The position numbers and the translations under genes were made by a program. This document shows, one piece after another, positions 60,031-64,000 of a stretch of DNA of 64,000 nucleotides. Positions within the stretch are counted from its first letter, which is position 1. The number at the start of each line of letters is the position of its first letter. This stretch comes from Azospirillum sp051124815 (GTDB taxonomy: Bacteria; Pseudomonadota; Alphaproteobacteria; Azospirillales; Azospirillaceae), in assembly GCF_051124815.1 (NCBI RefSeq), contig NZ_CP118491.1, positions 62,001 to 126,000 on the forward strand, in the 5' to 3' direction. Below the pieces are notes generated by a model. That model ran no database searches. It was given only the letters and a program-made list of their open reading frames with translations, and was not told where the DNA came from.

Positions 60031-60338
60031 GCAAGCGCACCGGCGCTCGCGCTCCCATCGCCAGGTTCCGGCCCACGGGTGACGGTAACAAGGTGAAGGT
60101 GCTCCGGTGGAATCGCGAAGGTCGGGGAGCATCAGGCCTCCTCGGCGTCGCCACCATGCCGCTCGACCGCGCGCTCGACTATATCGCCAATGGGCCGGGC
60201 TTCTGGCTCCATGACTGATCCAAAAATCACGAAATTGGCCAAAGTCCAGATGAGGGAAAGCAGGCCTCTTCAGTTAATTATTAAGCATTTTTTGTTATGT
60301 TGACGACGATAAGGACTGGAAAAGAGTTGAGGATTATC

Positions 60339-61115
60339 ATGAATCATATAGCTATGATAGCAAGCGTGCGCTCCGGAACAACCATGTTGAGAATGATCAT
60401 GAATTCTCACAAAGATGTATGTGGATGGCCGGAGATATTTCTTAGGTCAAACTCAGGGCTTAATTTCACTATTTTCGAACACATTGAAGAAGACACCACT
60501 ATAGAATACATGAGAGATATCAAAAATCTTTCTGAAAAGTACAAAGTTTATAAAGAAAACATGGAAGAAATTTCGGCCAACTACAAGGATGGGTCGAAAG
60601 TTTCTGTTGTTGATATTAAATATGGGCAGATAATTCCACACGGGTCCTTCGATTGGAGCGGCGCAGAGTATGTGATTGATTCAATCATTTCATCCAACTG
60701 CAAAATACTTCATCTAAAGCGACGCAATGCAGTTGCTCTCGAAATGGCGAGCCGCTTGGCCGAACTTAACCCTTATACGAATTACAAAGAACCATATTCA
60801 GTACGGCAAATAACCCTTGAATCCAATAAGTTCTATGAAGCAGTTGAGATCGCTCATCGACAAACTGAAAAGATGTCAGAAATTATTTGCAGAAATTCAG
60901 AAAATCTTGAGATTGCTTACGAGGATATAATTGATGAGCAGGGACTGTTCTCAGAAAAGATGGTAAAAGATTTGGGGGATTTTTTTGGAATTAACGGCCA
61001 TTTCGACAGAAATGTTCCAACAAAAAAAGCATCACCTTCCCCAAAGGAGGCTATTGTGAACTATCTCGATATATGCCAAAGATTCAAAGGAACGAAATTT
61101 GAACATATGATTTAA
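60339..61115 (+). CDS. sulfotransferase family protein
   Basis: A 258-residue enzyme. The 5'-phosphosulfate loop A-S-V-R-S-G-T-T-M-L-R lies at 8-18, and I-L-H-L-K-R-R-N-A-V-A near 127-137 is the 3'-phosphate-binding region with its basic residues. It would transfer sulfate from PAPS to a sugar or other hydroxyl. GC is about 38-40 percent, far below the window, and codon use is accordingly AT-rich, so it is a recent arrival. The ATG at 60339 has GAGG 6 bases upstream; the ATG at 60297 has none. It is flanked by two IS remnants. Confidence 0.82.
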   Translation: MNHIAMIASVRSGTTMLRMIMNSHKDVCGWPEIFLRSNSGLNFTIFEHIEEDTTIEYMRDIKNLSEKYKVYKENMEEISANYKDGSKVSVVDIKYGQIIPHGSFDWSGAEYVIDSIISSNCKILHLKRRNAVALEMASRLAELNPYTNYKEPYSVRQITLESNKFYEAVEIAHRQTEKMSEIICRNSENLEIAYEDIIDEQGLFSEKMVKDLGDFFGINGHFDRNVPTKKASPSPKEAIVNYLDICQRFKGTKFEHMI

Positions 61116-61147
61116 AAACAAAGCTTCATAACGGAATGAAATTATTT

Positions 61148-61187
61148 GCAGAGGCATCATTATCAAATGTTTTATAGATGCCTCTGC
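61148..61187 (+). terminator. intrinsic terminator after sulfotransferase gene
   Basis: GCAGAGGCATC and GATGCCTCTGC form a perfect 11-bp stem (loop 18 bases) 32 bp after the stop, followed by ATTATTATTT. The stem also lacks the high GC of local DNA, consistent with having arrived together with the gene. Confidence 0.65.
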
Positions 61188-61386
61188 ATTATTATTTCAA
61201 TAATAATGCGTTGTTGGTCTTCTTAACAAGTCACCACAGTATTGTGACCCACCTGCCAAAGCTCGAAGCCGACGAAGCAGTGGTTGGTCAGGCAACGCCT
61301 GCCTGGGCGGAGCCAATCGAGCAAACACCCAACCAGCAGCAGAACGCCTTGGCAAGTCCCCCCTCCGCCGTGTGCCGTCTTGTGAC

Positions 61387-61473
61387 GTAAGCATCCGCTG
61401 AGTGCCGCGGTCAGGCAGCTTTTTCCTGCTCGTGGATTGCCTTCCACTCCCAGGGCAGGTGAACCGGTTCAAA
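61387..61473 (-). mobile_element. IS66-family terminal remnant
   Basis: GTAAGCATCCGCTGA at 61387-61401 resembles the terminal inverted repeat of IS66 elements. Immediately inside, on the minus strand, lies the end of a TnpC-type transposase: L-P-W-E-W-K-A-I-H-E-Q-E-K-A-A and stop (61411-61470). The remainder of the element is gone; its inner edge abuts the stop of the glycosyltransferase gene. The gap from 61188 to 61386 shows no other gene. Confidence 0.6.
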
Positions 61474-63226
61474 CCTCCATGACATTGGTCTGCGGGACGC
61501 CGGCGGCCTTCAAGCTGTTCGTCACCAATCGCGCAATGGAAAAGCGGTTGAGAAGCCAAGCCCGAGCAGGGGATGCGGCTCTTGCCGCTTCAGCGGCATC
61601 AAGCAGAATGGCGGCGGCCGATCGTGCCAACAGGGCAGGATCGGCCGTGTCCTCTACACGAATGACAGAGGAGGTATAGAGACACTCCGCGGTTCCATGC
61701 GAAGCGGTACACACAATCGGCCGCTCCAGCAACTGTGCTTCCATCAGCACATTTGGATGCCCTTCGGCCCAGGCGGTGTGCAAGACCAAGTCGGCGGCTC
61801 CGAGAAAGTCGGTGGCATCAGACCGGGAGCCGACCATGTGAAAACGAGCGGCTCCCTTCAATTCCCGAATGGCGGCAGCCACATCGGCACGCCGTGGACC
61901 ATCTCCGACGAGAATCACATGGGCTTGTGGAAATTCCTCCAGCAGGAGACTAGCCGTTTCTACGAACAGCAACGGTCTTTTTTCGTCGGAAAGACGAAAA
62001 ACACCAACGATCAACGGAGCCTCTATCGGGATTCGCAACTGCTCGCGCAGCCGACTCCGCGCGGCCCGATCCATGGGAGGCAGCATTCCGTCAAGCAGGC
62101 CATTGGGGACCGTGGATACTCTATTTTCCGGCAAATCCAACCATTGGCAATAACTGTTGGCACCAGCGGCGCTGTTGGCGCTGAGATGCAACTCCGGAAA
62201 GCACAGCAAGGCTTCATAGCAAGGCTTCAGCCATGCCTGTGTAGACGCATAATGGTTTGGAAAATGGGTTGGGTTGAGATTGCGCCCGGAAATCAAGATA
62301 TGCGGAACGCCGGCAAGAAGGGCAGCAATCCCGACTGCGACGTTGATGACATCAAGATAGCTTACAACCAAGAGAGGACGCTCTCTCATCAAGCTCCAAT
62401 ATGCAATTGCTACATAATGTATCAGTTCCAGCGGCAGAAGGCGCAGGACAGAACCGATCGGGGCAAGTTCGAGGGGAAGACCATCGAGCGTTTCTTCCGG
62501 TGACAGGAACTCCCGGGCCGACGGTAGAATCTGATGCAGGAAACCAGTCGCTCCCATCAGGTAGCTTTCCGCGCCCGGCAGGGGCGGGGAGAAGGTCTGG
62601 ACGGCGCTGTCCCAACCGGATGCCGCCAAGCCACGGGCAAGATAGGTTAGTTGCCGTTCAGCCCCGCCGGGCTGAAGCCGGCCGATGAACAGCCGAGCCC
62701 GCTTCGGTGTGGCCGCCCCCTTGAACCGGCTGACCTTGCGGGCAGACCGGATCGCATCCGCCAACCCCTGTGCCGACACAAGTGCCAGCCGGTCGGTCCT
62801 TTCGACCGCTTTGCGCAGCCGGTCGTCGTCCCGCACCAAAGCGTGTCTGGAATGCTCCAAAACCGAGGAAAGAAGAGGAAGATGGTCGGGAGCATGAAAC
62901 GGAGCTATGGCCCGGAAAGGACCATATTGGGCGATCCGGCTTAGAATCTGCTCAACGGCTTCCGGTGAATAGATGGGATAGACCATAATGATCGTATCCT
63001 GCGTGTCCATTTCCGCCAAAGCATCAGGGCATAAGGTGGGCAGTCCGCAGAATCTCCGTCCCCATTTTCCGGGATCGGCGTCGATCATGATTTCAGGAAC
63101 CAGAGGACTGGTCAGGAAATAGTAGGGAAATGGCGCGATACACCCCCATCCCACCAGCTTTGCCCGCCCCAACAGAAGCTCGGCGTAAACGGCCTCGAGG
63201 TCCTTGCCACTGAGAAGGCCGTTCAT
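61469..63226 (-). CDS. GT4 glycosyltransferase with extra N-terminal domain
   Basis: A 585-residue protein. The first 170 residues (L-V-G-W-G-C-I-A-P-F-P-Y-Y, then D-T-I-I-M-V-Y-P-I-Y-S-P-E) look like a Rossmann-type domain of unknown role. From 180 a GT-B fold follows: F-I-G-R-L-Q-P-G-G-A-E-R-Q-L-T-Y, S-G-R-N-L-N-P, V-P-N-G-L-L-D-G-M and A-W-A-E-G-H-P-N-V-L-M-E-A-Q-L-L-E, the E-x7-E site. Its ATG overlaps the stop of the asparagine-synthetase gene. The stop codon is at the edge of the IS66 remnant, so the last residues (N-V-M-E-V) may derive from, or have been cut by, that insertion. Confidence 0.85.
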   Translation of the reverse strand: MNGLLSGKDLEAVYAELLLGRAKLVGWGCIAPFPYYFLTSPLVPEIMIDADPGKWGRRFCGLPTLCPDALAEMDTQDTIIMVYPIYSPEAVEQILSRIAQYGPFRAIAPFHAPDHLPLLSSVLEHSRHALVRDDDRLRKAVERTDRLALVSAQGLADAIRSARKVSRFKGAATPKRARLFIGRLQPGGAERQLTYLARGLAASGWDSAVQTFSPPLPGAESYLMGATGFLHQILPSAREFLSPEETLDGLPLELAPIGSVLRLLPLELIHYVAIAYWSLMRERPLLVVSYLDVINVAVGIAALLAGVPHILISGRNLNPTHFPNHYASTQAWLKPCYEALLCFPELHLSANSAAGANSYCQWLDLPENRVSTVPNGLLDGMLPPMDRAARSRLREQLRIPIEAPLIVGVFRLSDEKRPLLFVETASLLLEEFPQAHVILVGDGPRRADVAAAIRELKGAARFHMVGSRSDATDFLGAADLVLHTAWAEGHPNVLMEAQLLERPIVCTASHGTAECLYTSSVIRVEDTADPALLARSAAAILLDAAEAARAASPARAWLLNRFSIARLVTNSLKAAGVPQTNVMEV

Positions 63227-64000
63227 ACTGGTTTCCCATCATGAAGGCGCAGCCAGTGCTCCAGAATGGCCAGAGACCAGAGCTGATAGAAAGATACCCT
63301 TTCGCTGTTCTTTTCCCAGTAACTCCGCAGCCTTTCGGGTGGAATCCAGGCGGACAGGCGACAATCATCTTTTAGCAGCAGTGATTCGATATGAGGCCGC
63401 AGTCCCCGCTCTCCCCAACCCGCAACCGGCAAACCGAAGCCCTTCTTGGGGCGCATCAACCATTCCCGCGGCAAATACCGGGCTCCAAGATGACGAAGGA
63501 CAAGCTTCCCGACCCGTCCTTCTGCCAAGCTTTGCATCGGCAGGGATTGGGCGAACCGCCCAACCTCTGGCGACAGGAAAGGGGTGCGAACCTCCAACCC
63601 GTGGCGCATGCTCATACGGTCGACCTTGGCCAGCACGGCGCCAGGCATGTAATTGTTTGCGTCCTGTTCGCGAAGCACGGACAGGAGCGGCCGCTTGTCA
63701 ACGTCGATCTGGTGCCTCAGCTCCCACACATAGGGCGACACAGGATCGGGATCCTCTCCCAACAGGGCACGCAGGTCGCGATCGGGGAAAATCAGCAGCC
63801 GTCCAGCATAATAGTCTTGCCCGATATGCCAGCTTCCTGCCGCGATCCGCTCCCTGTTCTGCTCGGACGCATCGATACAGTCGAAGTAACGCTGATATCC
63901 GCCGAACATCTCGTCGCCGCCATCCCCCGACAGCGCGACGGTGACATGGGTGCGGGCGAATTGTGAAAGAAGGAATGTCGGCAGACAGGAACTGTCGGCA
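63223..64000 (-). CDS. asparagine synthetase family protein (C-terminal part; 5' end outside window)
   Basis: The visible 259 codons begin inside the synthetase domain. V-A-L-S-G-D-G-G-D-E-M-F-G-G-Y, the conserved S-G-D-G-G-D-E block of AsnB, is followed by K-V-D-R-M-S-M-R-H-G-L-E-V-R-T-P-F-L and P-K-K-G-F-G-L-P. These are standard features of glutamine-dependent amidating enzymes, here probably forming an amidated sugar acid for the polysaccharide together with the coupled GT4 gene. It is clearly different from the lasso cyclase, which lacks the S-G-D-G-G-D-E block. The N-terminal Cys cannot be checked. Confidence 0.88.
   Translation of the reverse strand, partial: ADSSCLPTFLLSQFARTHVTVALSGDGGDEMFGGYQRYFDCIDASEQNRERIAAGSWHIGQDYYAGRLLIFPDRDLRALLGEDPDPVSPYVWELRHQIDVDKRPLLSVLREQDANNYMPGAVLAKVDRMSMRHGLEVRTPFLSPEVGRFAQSLPMQSLAEGRVGKLVLRHLGARYLPREWLMRPKKGFGLPVAGWGERGLRPHIESLLLKDDCRLSAWIPPERLRSYWEKNSERVSFYQLWSLAILEHWLRLHDGKPV

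Noticed and set aside
60083..60220. Short plus-strand frame ending L-D-Y-I-A-N-G-P-G-F-W-L-H-D
   Set aside because: It could be the end of some protein but has no start, no ribosome site and no match I can name; left as intergenic.

Overview
The window reads as chromosome or chromid DNA of a high-GC alphaproteobacterium, most likely Azospirillum or a close relative (Rhodospirillales). This is inferred from a GC content near 70 percent, the dense use of tetratricopeptide (TPR) glycosyltransferases, the M10/RTX protease with Y-L-A-x-N-P-D-L repeats, and the style of the exopolysaccharide genes. No rRNA, tRNA or CRISPR array was recognised. Almost every gene belongs to surface-glycan or secreted-product biology.

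Layout. Positions 1-14331 hold a glycosyltransferase block: four TPR proteins carrying or probably carrying different glycosyltransferase folds, a phosphoheptose isomerase (gmhA), a double glycosyltransferase and two further transferase/methyltransferase genes, with a parDE toxin-antitoxin pair inserted at 4.3-5.0 kb. A secreted M10 metallopeptidase with nine C-terminal 40-residue repeats follows (14.5-17.6 kb). Positions 17.5-39.9 kb form a large exopolysaccharide region. It has a WbaP-type initiating transferase, an O-antigen-ligase-like protein, a Wzy-like polymerase, a flippase, a Wza-like lipoprotein, an outer-membrane beta-barrel, a Wzc-type tyrosine autokinase, a PPP-family phosphatase, a GDP-mannose-3,5-epimerase-like enzyme, two FkbM methyltransferases and several glycosyltransferases.

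The most notable part is 40-53.1 kb. Genes at 49.5-53.1 kb on the minus strand give a complete lasso-peptide maturation set: PqqD-like B1, transglutaminase-fold B2, an HPr-kinase-like kinase and an asparagine-synthetase-like cyclase. A 51-codon gene (49335-49490, plus strand), not part of that operon but running head-on into it, has the layout of a lasso precursor. It lies downstream of two TPR/2OG-Fe(II)-oxygenase genes and a methyltransferase gene on its own strand. An ABC exporter and a nucleotidyltransferase, both common in lasso clusters, sit 8-9 kb away (40.0-43.1 kb), separated by three tail-collar-domain proteins and a GNAT acetyltransferase.

Positions 53.3-57 kb hold three GT4 glycosyltransferases. 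From 57.8 kb the base composition drops and the gene content becomes patchwork: an unrecognised protein, a methyltransferase, a strikingly AT-rich sulfotransferase flanked by IS3-type and IS66-type remnants, a GT4 enzyme whose 3' end touches the IS66 remnant, and the C-terminal part of an asparagine synthetase cut by the window end.

A small structural theme runs through the window: six perfect 12-bp tandem duplications, all in intergenic DNA or in the last codons of genes.
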